From positions 1-64,000 of the forward strand of contig CXTY01000013.1 in assembly GCA_001404055.1 (NCBI GenBank): 64,000 nt of DNA, in the 5' to 3' direction. Each line of letters opens with the position of its first letter. Within the stretch, counting starts at the first letter, position 1. The notes under the pieces were generated by a model. The model saw nothing but the letters and a program-made list of their open reading frames with translations. It did not search any database and was not told the origin of the DNA. This document shows, in pieces, positions 53,258 to 62,242 of the stretch. Made by a program: the position numbers and the translations under genes. This stretch comes from Roseibium album. Its GTDB lineage: Bacteria > Pseudomonadota > Alphaproteobacteria > Rhizobiales > Stappiaceae.

Positions 53258-54631
53258 ATGATGAAATATCAATCTCAGAAAGTTGCCCTGGCGTATTTCG
53301 CCGTCGCCCTGGGCCTTTTTGCCATCCAGGTTCTGGGCGGACTGCTGGCGGGGTGGGTGTATGTTTCCCCCAATTTCCTCTCCGAACTTCTGCCTTTCAA
53401 CATCATCAGAATGTTGCACACCAACTCTCTGATCGTCTGGCTCCTGCTTGGCTTCTTCGGTGCCGCCTACTTTCTTATCCCTGAGGAATCAGAGCGGGAA
53501 ATTCACTCGACCAAACTGGCTTACCTGCAGCTGCTGATTCTGGTGGTGGGAACGCTTGGTGCCGTTGTCACCTACGTCTTCGACCTGTTTGAAGGCAACT
53601 TTTTGCTTGGCAAGGAAGGTCGGGAGTTCATCGAACAACCCAAATGGGTGAAAGTCGGTATTGTCGTTGCTGCGCTTATCTTCCTCTACAACGTCTCCAT
53701 GACGGTATTGAAGGGAAAGAAGACCGCGATCACCAACATCCTGTTGCTTGGTTTGTGGGGTCTGGCGCTCCTGTTCCTGTTCAGTTTCTATAATCCCAGC
53801 AACCTGTCTCTGGACAAACAGTACTGGTGGTACATCGTTCACCTTTGGGTTGAAGGTGTCTGGGAACTGATCATGGCCTCCATCCTGGCTTACCTGATGC
53901 TGAAACTGACCGGGGTTGATCGCGAAGTGGTCGAAAAATGGCTTTATGTCATTGTTGCCGCAGCCCTGTTCTCTGGCATCCTTGGCACAGGCCACCATTA
54001 TTACTGGATCGGTACGCCCGGCTACTGGCAATGGATCGGTTCGATATTCTCGTCACTTGAAGTCATACCGTTCTTTGCGATGATGGCCTTTGCCTTCGTC
54101 ATGGTTTGGAAAGGACGTCGCGATCACCCGAACAAGGCAGCTCTGCTGTGGTCACTCGGCTGTGCAACGCTTGCCTTCTTCGGTGCTGGTGTCTGGGGCT
54201 TCCTGCATACGCTGCACGGTGTAAACTTCTACACCCACGGCACGCAGATTACGGCAGCTCATGGTCATCTGGCCTTCTTCGGAGCCTATGTCTCTCTGAA
54301 CCTGGCAATCATCAGCTATGCGATGCCGCTCCTGCGGGGACGTGATCCCTATAACCAGGTGCTGAACATGGCTTCCTTCTGGCTGATGTCTGGCGGTATG
54401 GCCTTCATGACCTTCGTCCTGACGTTCGCCGGTACCATTCAGACCCATCTGCAAAGGGTCAATGGCGATTACTTCATGGATGTTCAGGATCAGCTGGCCC
54501 TGTTTTACTGGATGCGCTTCGGTTCTGGCGTCGCCGTCGTCATTGGCGCCTTGCTGTTCATCTACGCTGTTGCCGTTCCTCGGCGTGAAGTCATCAGTGC
54601 TGGTGGTGCAGCCAGCGCACCTGCGGAGTAA
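53258..54631 (+). CDS. norB: Nitric oxide reductase subunit B
   Basis: Reduces NO to N2O in the inner membrane. A 457-residue, 12-helix heme-copper-oxidase relative that depends on NorC (so cNor, not qNor). Metal-site histidines are in WWYIVHLWVEGVWELI, GTGHHYYWIG and GTQITAAHGHLAFFG. The Glu in EGVW/WEL is the cNor-type non-heme-iron ligand. It is followed after 5 bp by norQ. Confidence 0.97.
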   Translation: MMKYQSQKVALAYFAVALGLFAIQVLGGLLAGWVYVSPNFLSELLPFNIIRMLHTNSLIVWLLLGFFGAAYFLIPEESEREIHSTKLAYLQLLILVVGTLGAVVTYVFDLFEGNFLLGKEGREFIEQPKWVKVGIVVAALIFLYNVSMTVLKGKKTAITNILLLGLWGLALLFLFSFYNPSNLSLDKQYWWYIVHLWVEGVWELIMASILAYLMLKLTGVDREVVEKWLYVIVAAALFSGILGTGHHYYWIGTPGYWQWIGSIFSSLEVIPFFAMMAFAFVMVWKGRRDHPNKAALLWSLGCATLAFFGAGVWGFLHTLHGVNFYTHGTQITAAHGHLAFFGAYVSLNLAIISYAMPLLRGRDPYNQVLNMASFWLMSGGMAFMTFVLTFAGTIQTHLQRVNGDYFMDVQDQLALFYWMRFGSGVAVVIGALLFIYAVAVPRREVISAGGAASAPAE

Positions 54632-54636
54632 GCGCA

Positions 54637-55446
54637 ATGGAAGCAAGTGTATCCTTGGCAAAAGGGGCGGCAACCGCCCCTTTCTACCTCCCTCAGGGAG
54701 ACGAGTGCGATGTTTTCGAAATGGCGCACAAGAACGGTCTGCCCATTTTACTGAAGGGGCCAACCGGCTGCGGCAAGACGCGGTTTGTTTCCCATATGGC
54801 GGAAAAGCTGGGACGCAAACTCTATACCGTAGCCTGTCACGATGATCTCTCGGCTGCGGACCTTATCGGACGCTATCTCTTGAAGGGTGGCGAGACAGTC
54901 TGGGTTGACGGACCCTTGACCCGCGCAGTGCGGGAAGGAGCCATCTGCTATCTCGATGAAGTCGTGGAAGCACGCAAGGACGTAACCGTTGTCCTGCACC
55001 CGCTGACCGATGATCGCAGAACCCTGCCGATTGACCGGACCAGTGAGGAACTGGTGGCAGCGCCCGGCTTCATGCTGGTGGCATCCTATAACCCTGGTTA
55101 TCAGAATATCCTGAAAACGTTGAAACCTTCCACGCGTCAACGGTTTCTTTCGCTTGAATTCGATTTTCCGGCAGCTGATCTCGAAATTGAAGTTGTCGCA
55201 GAAGAAAGCGGGCTGGAAAAAGACCGCGTGGCCTCCCTGGTGCGCCTTGCCAACAAGCTACGCGCACTGAAAGGGCAGGACCTTGAAGAAGGGGTATCAA
55301 CCCGTCTCGTTGTTTATGCCGCTACCCTGATCGCTCAGGGAATGGCGGTGGAACGTGCAATTTTGGCCGCAATGATCGAACCGCTCACGGACGATGAAGA
55401 CGTGAAACGCGGGCTCCAAGATCTTGCCACGGTCGTGTTTGGGTGA
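54637..55446 (+). CDS. norQ: NorQ, AAA+ ATPase for NOR activation
   Basis: A 269-residue MoxR-type AAA+ protein helping insert the non-heme iron of NorB, with NorD. Walker A is GPTGCGKT (residues 41-48), Walker B is CYLDEVVEARKDV, and the sensor region is LVASYNPGYQN. norD follows 10 bp on. Confidence 0.94.
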   Translation: MEASVSLAKGAATAPFYLPQGDECDVFEMAHKNGLPILLKGPTGCGKTRFVSHMAEKLGRKLYTVACHDDLSAADLIGRYLLKGGETVWVDGPLTRAVREGAICYLDEVVEARKDVTVVLHPLTDDRRTLPIDRTSEELVAAPGFMLVASYNPGYQNILKTLKPSTRQRFLSLEFDFPAADLEIEVVAEESGLEKDRVASLVRLANKLRALKGQDLEEGVSTRLVVYAATLIAQGMAVERAILAAMIEPLTDDEDVKRGLQDLATVVFG

Positions 55447-55456
55447 GGCCAGACCG

Positions 55457-57394
55457 ATGGGCAAGATCGACTTCGAACCATGGGAACCCGAAGAAACGGT
55501 CGGGAAACTGTGGCACGCGTTTGCAAGCCGCCTCGATGCACCCGAGGTGCATCATGGAGCCGCGGTCGGCCTCAATGAGGTCGGCGGGCGGCTTGCAGTT
55601 TTTTTCCGGGGACTTGGAGGAAGCCATTCAGTTGAGCTGCGCCCGGTCTCCGAGGAAGTTTCCAGGCACCGTCTCAGTTTTCTGAGACGGCTTGGAACCG
55701 AGGCGGAGATAATTCCGCGCGCCAGTTTTGATGGAGAAGTTCTGCGTCTTCCCTCAAAACTGGCAGTGTTTCCCTCACGCGAGGCCAATGCTGCACTTTA
55801 TGTCTGGCTGACCGCCATGGCTGCCAATGCGCCAGACTTTGTCGCCGAACCTGATCCGCTGCGCGCCGACCTGAGGGCGCTTCAAACGGTTGAACGCGTT
55901 GTCAGCGCGTGTCTGGAAGAAGCACCTGGCCTCGGTGGGCTTTATTCAGCTTTGTGTCAGGGCATATTGTTGCAACGACCAAAAGCGTCCATGCCCGCTG
56001 TGGAAGCCCGAGTTGAAAAGCTTGTTCGCCATATGCTTGGCGAAGAAGGTGAGCTCCAACCCGATATTCTTGATCTGAAAACGAAATGTCTTGCAGGTGA
56101 TCTGGAAGATATCGTAGCCCCGCGTGGATATCATTCTTTCCGTCCGGTGCCGATCTGGCCGCAATTGCGCGAAGTGGTTTTTTCCACCGGGGATGCTGTC
56201 GAGACACGCGACACCGAAGGTGCTCCGGAAGAGGCTAGCGGAAAAACCCTGCGGGCGCGTCGGCGCAAATCCGAGCAGGCAGAACGCAATGACAGCCTGA
56301 TCCTGCACAAGTTTGAAGCCATCCTCAGCTGGGCTGAATTTCTCAATCTCAATCGCCGTGTTGACGATGACGACAATGATGATGCGAAAAAGGCGGCCGA
56401 GGATCAGGATGAAATTGGCCTTGGTCAGATTTCAAAAGCCCCGGCGACCCGGCTTAAATTGCATCTGGACCTGGCGCCCGAAGATGTCGACCGGGAACGC
56501 CTGTCAGGCCGCCTACTTTATCCGGAATGGGACACGCGAAGTGGCAAATATTTGCAGGATCATGTCTGTGTTCTGACAAGTGTCGCTGAAGCTGATGTCG
56601 ATACCGCAACGGCTATCCGTGATCCGAAGTCGGAAAGACGTATCCGCTCGGTCAAGAAGCAGTTTGAAGCCCTGAGACCCGGACGTGTCACAACACGCGG
56701 ACATCTCGATGGCGATGCGCTTGACCTCGACGCGGCCGTCCGGTCACAGGTCGAACGGATCGCAAGCGGAGTTGGAAACGAGAGGATCTGGCTTCAAACC
56801 CGCCCGGAGGCCCGCGACCTCGCAGTTTCGATATTGCTTGACGTGTCCCGGTCAACCGAGAGTGCAGTCACTGGACGCGCGGTGATCGACATTGAGCGGG
56901 AGGCACTCACGGCGCTGGCGTGGGGTCTGAATGCCTGTGGTGACGACTTTTCTATCTCGGCATTTTCTTCCTTGAAACGCCATCGCGTCTATTTGCAATC
57001 CTGCAAACGTTTTGACGAACCGATGGGACCTGTTGTGGAACAACGTATCGGCGGTTTGAAACCCGGATTCTATACCAGGCTTGGCGCAGCCGTTCGCCAT
57101 ACGTCTACCGAACTGGCTGCTCAATCCCGGAAGCGAAAACTGCTTCTGGTAATTACCGATGGCAAACCCAATGACCTTGATCACTATGAGGGCCGTCACG
57201 GCATTGAGGACACCAGAATGGCTGTTCGCGAGGCCCGGCGAGCCGGGCAATCGGTCTTTGGTGTCACCATAGACAAGTCAGCGAAATCCTGGTTTCCGCG
57301 GCTGTTTGGTCAAGGCGGGTTTGCCGTGATCCCGCATCCGGACAAGTTGACCCAGGCTCTGCCTCAAATCTATCGACAGCTTGTCGGGGGATAG
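55457..57394 (+). CDS. norD: NorD, von Willebrand A-domain protein for NOR activation
   Basis: A 645-residue protein with a C-terminal VWA domain; the MIDAS site is LDVSRSTES (Asp462, then Ser) with further DLD and TDGKPND. The N-terminal ~440 residues are mostly NorD-specific and include an acidic/Lys cluster (DDDDNDDAKKAAED). It works with NorQ to activate NorBC. I chose the ATG at 55457 with GAGG before it; a start at 55424 would lie inside norQ. Confidence 0.93.
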   Translation: MGKIDFEPWEPEETVGKLWHAFASRLDAPEVHHGAAVGLNEVGGRLAVFFRGLGGSHSVELRPVSEEVSRHRLSFLRRLGTEAEIIPRASFDGEVLRLPSKLAVFPSREANAALYVWLTAMAANAPDFVAEPDPLRADLRALQTVERVVSACLEEAPGLGGLYSALCQGILLQRPKASMPAVEARVEKLVRHMLGEEGELQPDILDLKTKCLAGDLEDIVAPRGYHSFRPVPIWPQLREVVFSTGDAVETRDTEGAPEEASGKTLRARRRKSEQAERNDSLILHKFEAILSWAEFLNLNRRVDDDDNDDAKKAAEDQDEIGLGQISKAPATRLKLHLDLAPEDVDRERLSGRLLYPEWDTRSGKYLQDHVCVLTSVAEADVDTATAIRDPKSERRIRSVKKQFEALRPGRVTTRGHLDGDALDLDAAVRSQVERIASGVGNERIWLQTRPEARDLAVSILLDVSRSTESAVTGRAVIDIEREALTALAWGLNACGDDFSISAFSSLKRHRVYLQSCKRFDEPMGPVVEQRIGGLKPGFYTRLGAAVRHTSTELAAQSRKRKLLLVITDGKPNDLDHYEGRHGIEDTRMAVREARRAGQSVFGVTIDKSAKSWFPRLFGQGGFAVIPHPDKLTQALPQIYRQLVGG

Positions 57395-57396
57395 TA

Positions 57397-57963
57397 ATGA
57401 GCGCGCCAGACGCTGATTTGCAGCCCGGGTCGCTGGACGAATTGCCGGGCGACCTGATGATGTGGGTCCTGATCGTCAGCGAGCTGTTGGTGTTTGGTGC
57501 CGGGCTCGCGGCATTTCTCGGTGTCCGGATCGCGGACCCAGCCGGATTCGCAGAAGCACGAACGCATCTTCATCCAGCGCCTGCCGGGATCAACACGATT
57601 ATTTTGATCACAAGTGGCTTTCTAGCCGCGAAGGCACTTGAATTCGGAGCTTCAAGAAGGACCACCACTATTCGCTGGAGCCTGGTTGCTGCAATGGGAC
57701 TGGGAGGCGTTTTCCTCGTGATCAAGGGATATGAATTTGCGGATATGGTCGGCAATGGAATCACCACGGAAACCCATCCGCTGTTTACCTTCTACTACCT
57801 TCTAACCGGTTTTCACGCCGCCCATGTCCTGGCCGGCATTGGCATCCTCGCGTTGGTAGCCTGGAAAAATACGGTCAGAAACCTGGAAGTCGGCACGGCC
57901 TTCTGGCACATGGTCGATCTCGTCTGGGTGCTGCTGTTTCCCGTTATCTATTTGCTTGGTTGA
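57397..57963 (+). CDS. norE: NorE, cytochrome c oxidase subunit III-like protein
   Basis: A 188-residue membrane protein with five hydrophobic segments and the COX3 marks HLHPAPAGINTIILITSG and GFHAAHVLAGIGILAL, HMVDLVWVLLFPVIY. It is an accessory of NO reductase, not needed for catalysis in known cases. It starts 2 bp after norD and is followed by norF. Confidence 0.92.
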   Translation: MSAPDADLQPGSLDELPGDLMMWVLIVSELLVFGAGLAAFLGVRIADPAGFAEARTHLHPAPAGINTIILITSGFLAAKALEFGASRRTTTIRWSLVAAMGLGGVFLVIKGYEFADMVGNGITTETHPLFTFYYLLTGFHAAHVLAGIGILALVAWKNTVRNLEVGTAFWHMVDLVWVLLFPVIYLLG

Positions 57964-57965
57964 GC

Positions 57966-58244
57966 ATGGTAATGAAAACCGACCCGATACTTCGTGCATG
58001 GTTTTCGCTGCTTGTGTTGAGCGGTGCATCGGTTGCTGCTGCTTTTATTGCCGGGGCGGGAATGGGTGAGAGCGTCGTCGGCGTTCTGGTTCTGCTTTTC
58101 GCCTGGATGAAGGCCCGGGTAATCCTCGCGCGCTATCTGGGGCTTTGGCAAGCGCCATTCTGGCAGTCAGGCTTCAACTGGGTGCTTGGCCTGTTTTGTC
58201 TGCTGTTGCTGGGGCTCTATCTGGCCCCGACCGTCATGGTTTGA
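57966..58244 (+). CDS. norF: NorF, small membrane protein of the nor operon
   Basis: A 92-residue protein with three hydrophobic segments (PILRAWFSLLVLSGASVAAAF, VVGVLVLLFAWMKARVILARY and SGFNWVLGLFCLLLLGLYLA), similar to the cytochrome oxidase subunit IV-like NorF. I chose the ATG at 57966, just after the norE stop. Its end overlaps the convergent DUF4202 gene by 11 bp. Confidence 0.82.
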   Translation: MVMKTDPILRAWFSLLVLSGASVAAAFIAGAGMGESVVGVLVLLFAWMKARVILARYLGLWQAPFWQSGFNWVLGLFCLLLLGLYLAPTVMV

Positions 58245-58794
58245 ACGCGCAGGCCAATTCGGCTGGCAGATCAAACTCCGTCAAAACACGAGCTCTGGCA
58301 TCGTCCGACATTTTCCGAGCTGTTTTTTGAACGATACCGAGTACTTTTTCCTCGGAATGTTTGGCCGCAAAAGGCGCAAAATACCATTTCAGGAATACAA
58401 AGCAGATGACATCTTCAAGCGCTTGAACGTCAGCGTGTCGTTTAATGCCTTCCTTGCGCAGCATCCTGCCTGCTGAGGCTGTTTCTTCCTCGGAATAGCC
58501 AGCCTCGGCCATCAACGCGCCGACACGATTCGCGTGATGTTTTGCAAGGTCGCGTCGCCAGGCGTGATACCCGGCTTTTCCTTCCGGATAGGTGTTCCGC
58601 GCCAGGATCCAGCGTTCGATGTGCTGGCCGCGTGCGGCAATCCTCAATACGTCGCCAGCATCCGGAAACAGGCGTTCAAGCTCCGAGCTCATCCGTTGAC
58701 CGTAAAGCTGTGAAGCGGGCGAGCCGTCGTCCTTGTTGGGGTCTGCTGCGTTGGCAGCGTCGATGGCTCCAAGTGTCTGATCGAGTTTTGTCAT
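58234..58794 (-). CDS. DUF4202 protein beside the denitrification regulator
   Basis: A 186-residue cytoplasmic protein of the DUF4202 family, with GQHIERWILARNTYPEGKAG, YHAWRRDLAKHHANRVGALM and EGIKRHADVQALEDVICFVFL. Conserved His residues (GQHIER, HHAN, RHAD) suggest metal binding, as in HD-like folds, but no activity is known to me. Its start overlaps the nnrR stop by 4 bases, so it is coupled to the regulator. Confidence 0.85.
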   Translation of the reverse strand: MTKLDQTLGAIDAANAADPNKDDGSPASQLYGQRMSSELERLFPDAGDVLRIAARGQHIERWILARNTYPEGKAGYHAWRRDLAKHHANRVGALMAEAGYSEEETASAGRMLRKEGIKRHADVQALEDVICFVFLKWYFAPFAAKHSEEKVLGIVQKTARKMSDDARARVLTEFDLPAELACAFKP

Positions 58795-59498
58795 TGCGCC
58801 TTGTGCCAGGTTTCCACCGGGTCAGTTTCGGAAAAGTCGCGCAACAAATCAATATTCTCAATCGCCGCGTGATTGCGATTAATGTGGACACCAACGGTTT
58901 TCAAGCGTGCGAAGGACCGCGAAAGGCTCTCAGGCTTCATGCCAAGGCGACCTGCAATCAGGAACTTGTCATACGGCAGCGTGATCACGCAGCTGCCGCT
59001 TTCCTGTTCGCAATGCTCCAGCAGGAATTCGGCGACGCGTTGAGGACCGGTCTGCGCCTTGAGCTGCTCGAGTTGGGATACAAGCGAATGCAAATGTTGA
59101 AATGTGGAGGCTAGAACGGCCACCGAAATCTCCGGGTCCTTGCGCATGGCCTCAAGCAGGGCGCTGCTTGGAATGCGCATGACCTCGCAAGCCGTGACCG
59201 CCTCTGCGGAAACAGGATAGGCGTGGCCCCGAAAGGCAACGGCCTCGCCGAAACTTTCCCCTTTGGCAAATACGTTCACCACCGCTTCACCACCATTGGG
59301 TGCGATCCGGTAAAGTTTGACCCAGCCTTCGGTTACGATGTGAATTGCCTGAGCGGTTTCACCTTGCAGGAAAAGCGTCTCGCCACGATCATATTCGCGC
59401 CAACTCGACATGGACAGGACCATGTCCTGAATGTCCTGTGGGAAGCTTTTCAACAACAGTGAACTTTGCGCAATTTTCCTGCGGCGTTCGTTTGGCAT
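58791..59498 (-). CDS. nnrR: NnrR/Dnr-type Crp-Fnr regulator of denitrification
   Basis: A 235-residue regulator. The N-terminal cyclic-nucleotide-like domain (YDRGETLFLQGETAQAIHIV) lacks the N-terminal Cys set of FNR, so it is not a 4Fe-4S oxygen sensor. NnrR/Dnr types sense NO through heme. The C-terminal HTH (FLIAGRLGMKPESLSRSFARL) has the E-x-x-S-R recognition helix that reads TTGAY half sites like those found here. AGGGGA lies 8 bases before the ATG. It is followed by the DUF4202 gene. Confidence 0.88.
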   Translation of the reverse strand: MPNERRRKIAQSSLLLKSFPQDIQDMVLSMSSWREYDRGETLFLQGETAQAIHIVTEGWVKLYRIAPNGGEAVVNVFAKGESFGEAVAFRGHAYPVSAEAVTACEVMRIPSSALLEAMRKDPEISVAVLASTFQHLHSLVSQLEQLKAQTGPQRVAEFLLEHCEQESGSCVITLPYDKFLIAGRLGMKPESLSRSFARLKTVGVHINRNHAAIENIDLLRDFSETDPVETWHKAQ

Positions 59499-59620
59499 TT
59501 ATCGCGTCCCCTGCCAGGTTCTTCAGCCGAACCTGCTCTCCTTGCGGGCACCATACACTTTGGGCAACTGCCACTACATGCGGTGAAATGATGACATAGC
59601 GCGCTTTTGCCATTCGCCCA

Positions 59621-59634
59621 TTGATAAATATCAT
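59621..59634 (-). promoter_or_regulatory. Imperfect FNR-type box in the nnrR upstream region
   Basis: TTGAT-AAAT-ATCAT, one base off consensus in the last position; 122 bases before nnrR. Confidence 0.5.
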
Positions 59635-59685
59635 TGATGTTGCGCTTCCCATTTCCAGCCAACGGGTGGGCTGAATACGCGCAGA

Positions 59686-59699
59686 TTGATGAAAATCAA
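59686..59699. promoter_or_regulatory. FNR/NnrR-type box between nnrR and cytochrome c
   Basis: TTGAT-GAAA-ATCAA, an exact fit to TTGAY-N4-RTCAA. It could serve nnrR (188 bases) or the cytochrome c gene (214 bases). Confidence 0.7.
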
Positions 59700-59913
59700 G
59701 GTGAGTTTGCGCAAGATAGCTTCTTTTCTCTGCGAACCTGGAGCTAGTTTTGATCGCAACCATTGTGAATGAGCTCAAGGGACGCGATTGAACATGCCGA
59801 GTGGGCCAGGTCAGGACGACCGAACCTGTCCTGGCGTAGATCCGAGACTTTATTGCTGTGCATTGTTCTGACGGCCACGCCGGGGACGCGTGCATGAATT
59901 GAGAGGAATTTAA

Positions 59914-60297
59914 ATGAAAAAAGCGTTTTCATGCCTGGTCGCTGTGCTGGGACTGGCGCTTACGTCTCCGGCGTTCGCCGATGGCGATGCGGCCAAGGGC
60001 GAAAAAGTGTTCAGGAAATGCAAGGCATGCCATGCCGTTGGTGAGAAAGCCAAAAACAAAGTCGGGCCAGCATTGAACGGTATCGTCGGCGCACCCGCTG
60101 CACAGGCCGAAGGGTTCAAATACTCCAAGAGCATCGTCGAGCTTGCTGACGGTGGACTTGTCTGGGACCAGGAAACCCTGTCAGCATTTCTCGTCAAGCC
60201 GAAGGATGTGGTTCCCAAGACCAAGATGTCATTTGCCGGTCTTCGCAAGGAAGACGATGTGGCCAACATCATCGCTTACTTGCAGACTTTTGAGTAA
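59914..60297 (+). CDS. Class I periplasmic cytochrome c
   Basis: A 127-residue cytochrome of the c2/c550 type with a Sec signal (cleavage near SPAFAD) and heme site CKACH (Cys36-His40). The C-terminal axial Met is probably in KTKMSFAGLRKE. It is a likely soluble electron carrier from the bc1 complex to NirS, NorC and NosZ. GAGAGGA lies just before the ATG. Confidence 0.92.
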   Translation: MKKAFSCLVAVLGLALTSPAFADGDAAKGEKVFRKCKACHAVGEKAKNKVGPALNGIVGAPAAQAEGFKYSKSIVELADGGLVWDQETLSAFLVKPKDVVPKTKMSFAGLRKEDDVANIIAYLQTFE

Positions 60298-60375
60298 TTC
60301 TCTTTCGGGAAAGAGAGCCAGAATCGGGGTGGGGCAATTCTCATTTTGAGGTGCCCAACTGCCTTGGTCTCGAGG

Positions 60376-60398
60376 GTCCGATAATCTGCGGACTTTTC
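60376..60398 (+). terminator. Possible terminator after cytochrome c
   Basis: GTCCG-ATAATCTG-CGGAC followed by TTTT. The 5-bp stem is short, so this is weak. Confidence 0.35.
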
Positions 60399-60498
60399 AG
60401 ACCGGGGGTTGAGGCTGTATAGAAGGCGCAAATGGGTCATGAGATGACCTGATGCGCCTTTTTCGTATCGGCGCTTTTCATGAAAAAGAACAAGCCTG

Positions 60499-61329
60499 AT
60501 GAACGACTTTCTCGTTGCCGCCCTATATCTGTTCACGCCTCTTGATGAAATCGAGAACAGGCAGGAACCGCTCAAGGCCTTTTGCGTGGCAAATGATGTC
60601 AGGGGCAGCCTGTTGCTTGCCTCTGAAGGCATCAACGGCACAATCTGTGGACCGGAAGCGGGCGTGCGTACCGTTTTGGCGCATTTGCGTTCTGATTCTT
60701 TGATGAAGGACCTGAAACACAAGGAATCCTGGACCCACCGACATGTGTTCAAGCGCATGAAAGTGCGTCTCAAGCAGGAGATCGTGCGTCTTGCCGTCGA
60801 TAATATCGATCCGAACGAGATTGTCGGCGAATACGTGAAGCCGGAAGACTGGAACAGTCTGATCTCCGAGCCGGACGTTGTCGTGATCGACACACGCAAC
60901 GACTATGAATTTGCCTTCGGTACTTTTGAAGGTGCGGTCAATCCTGAAACCCAGTCATTCCGTGAGTTCCCTGACTGGGTAGAAGGTCAGGACCAGCTGA
61001 AAAAGAAGCCGAAGGTCGCCATGTTCTGCACCGGTGGCATCCGCTGTGAAAAGGCAACTACCTGGATGCTGAAAAACGGTTTTGAGGAAGTTTTTCACCT
61101 GGAAGGTGGCATCCTGAATTACCTGGAAAAGATGCCGGAAGACAAAAGCCTCTGGAAGGGCGAGTGTTTTGTATTTGATGATCGCGTTTCGGTCGATCAT
61201 CAATTGCAACCGCGCTGGGGTGAGTGGGTGCCTGAAGAGGCAAAGCACATCATAAACGAAGACACCAATTATGAAAAAGAGGCCAGGGGCGAGGCTCCCG
61301 CTGGTGAGGCGATAGACCCTGTTTCTTAA
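60499..61329 (+). CDS. trhO: tRNA uridine 5-oxyacetic/5-hydroxylation rhodanese-like protein TrhO
   Basis: A 276-residue protein of the YceA/TrhO family, which hydroxylates U34 of certain tRNAs on the way to modified wobble uridine. An acylphosphatase-like N-terminal region (LLLASEGINGTICG) and a rhodanese domain are present. The catalytic Cys is about residue 177 in MFCTGGIRCEKA, and CFVFDDRVSVDHQL with RWGEW follows. It lies alone after the cytochrome gene. Confidence 0.92.
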   Translation: MNDFLVAALYLFTPLDEIENRQEPLKAFCVANDVRGSLLLASEGINGTICGPEAGVRTVLAHLRSDSLMKDLKHKESWTHRHVFKRMKVRLKQEIVRLAVDNIDPNEIVGEYVKPEDWNSLISEPDVVVIDTRNDYEFAFGTFEGAVNPETQSFREFPDWVEGQDQLKKKPKVAMFCTGGIRCEKATTWMLKNGFEEVFHLEGGILNYLEKMPEDKSLWKGECFVFDDRVSVDHQLQPRWGEWVPEEAKHIINEDTNYEKEARGEAPAGEAIDPVS

Positions 61330-61420
61330 CGGATGTTAACTTTTTCGCTTTAACGCCTTGGGAAACTTCCTTAAAGTCAGGAGATGGAGCATGTCTCCGC
61401 ACCAGACTGGGGGAAGTGTT

Positions 61421-62008
61421 ATGCGTCGCAGGTTCTGGAGCGCGGTCACCGCGCTGTCGATCAGTCCAATTCTAGCAACCTCTGCCCTGGCGGGCGGCCA
61501 GGCATTGTCCTGCTATCAACAGGCAACGGTACCAGCTGTTTACAAGACAGTGCACCAGCAGGTTCAGGTGCAACCAGCCAGCAGCCATGTTGTTAAAAAG
61601 CCTGCGGTTTATGCTTATCAGACTCGAAGGGTTCTGGTTCAGCCGGAACGGGTCAGCTACCGAAAAACGCCCGCCGTTTATCAAGCGCAACACCGGCAAG
61701 TGCAGGTTCAACCGGCCAGCATTGGCTGGGAATACCGCATGGTCCGCGGCGTAAAAACCCTTTGCAAGGTCAAGCACCCCGCAGTGTACAAGACAGTCAG
61801 CCAGCAGGTTCTCGTCAAGCCTGCATCCAAGGTGGCGGTGCGGCAACCTGCGATCTACAGCCACGTGAAAGAAAAGGTACTGGTGCAAGCGGCCAGCAGC
61901 TACGTGGTCAAGCAACCCGCGATCTATAAAACTGTCAGCAGGCAGGTTCTGGTGCAGTCGCAGCGCACTGTCTGGCGCCCGGTGAAAGTGCGGGGTTGCC
62001 GGTACTAG
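61421..62008 (+). CDS. Secreted protein of PA(V/I)Y repeats, unknown function
   Basis: A 195-residue protein with a signal peptide (about 1-25: MRRRFWSAVTALSISPIL and on to SALAGG). The mature part has six copies of a unit of about 20-25 residues: PA(V/I)Y then a short linker, (R/Q)-Q/K-V-x-V-x-P/A-A-S. A Cys occurs near each end and in the middle (LSCYQQ, TLCKVK, RGCRY). I know no family. GGGAAGT lies 5 bases before the ATG at 61421. It is a likely surface or periplasmic repeat protein. Confidence 0.7.
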   Translation: MRRRFWSAVTALSISPILATSALAGGQALSCYQQATVPAVYKTVHQQVQVQPASSHVVKKPAVYAYQTRRVLVQPERVSYRKTPAVYQAQHRQVQVQPASIGWEYRMVRGVKTLCKVKHPAVYKTVSQQVLVKPASKVAVRQPAIYSHVKEKVLVQAASSYVVKQPAIYKTVSRQVLVQSQRTVWRPVKVRGCRY

Positions 62009-62144
62009 GAACGTTTCTGGTCGCCTTGAGTCATGGATGATTCAGTGCGGTTCGACAGTGAGCCGGTATCCAGACATGCTGCGCGCCAACGGCGCGGCTT
62101 TCCTGTACCTGCATGAAATTCCAATGATCAATGAAGATCATTTG

Positions 62145-62215
62145 TGTTCGCGTTTCTCACACTCGTATCTGGATTCCGGATCGGCATTCGGCTTGCGCCT
62201 CACTGGTCCGGAATG
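62145..62215. repeat. Dispersed ~90-bp intergenic repeat, copy 2
   Basis: Matches 39850-39945 in several blocks (TGTTCGCGTT, CTGGATTCC, GCATTCGGC, CGCCTCACTGGTC, GGAATGACG). ATTCCGGA and TCCGGAAT form a hairpin here. It lies between the repeat-protein gene and the LysR gene and may help end transcription. Confidence 0.65.
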
Positions 62216-62242
62216 ACGGCGGTGGCTTGGTGTTGGCTGTTC

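Larger units (their letters stand above)
59499..59913. other. nnrR-cytochrome c divergent region
   Basis: This 415-bp gap holds two FNR-type boxes and no supported gene. A minus-strand frame (MAKARYVIISPHVVAVAQSV onward, about 59520-59615) is open but has no family signal. It may be the nnrR leader. Confidence 0.45.
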
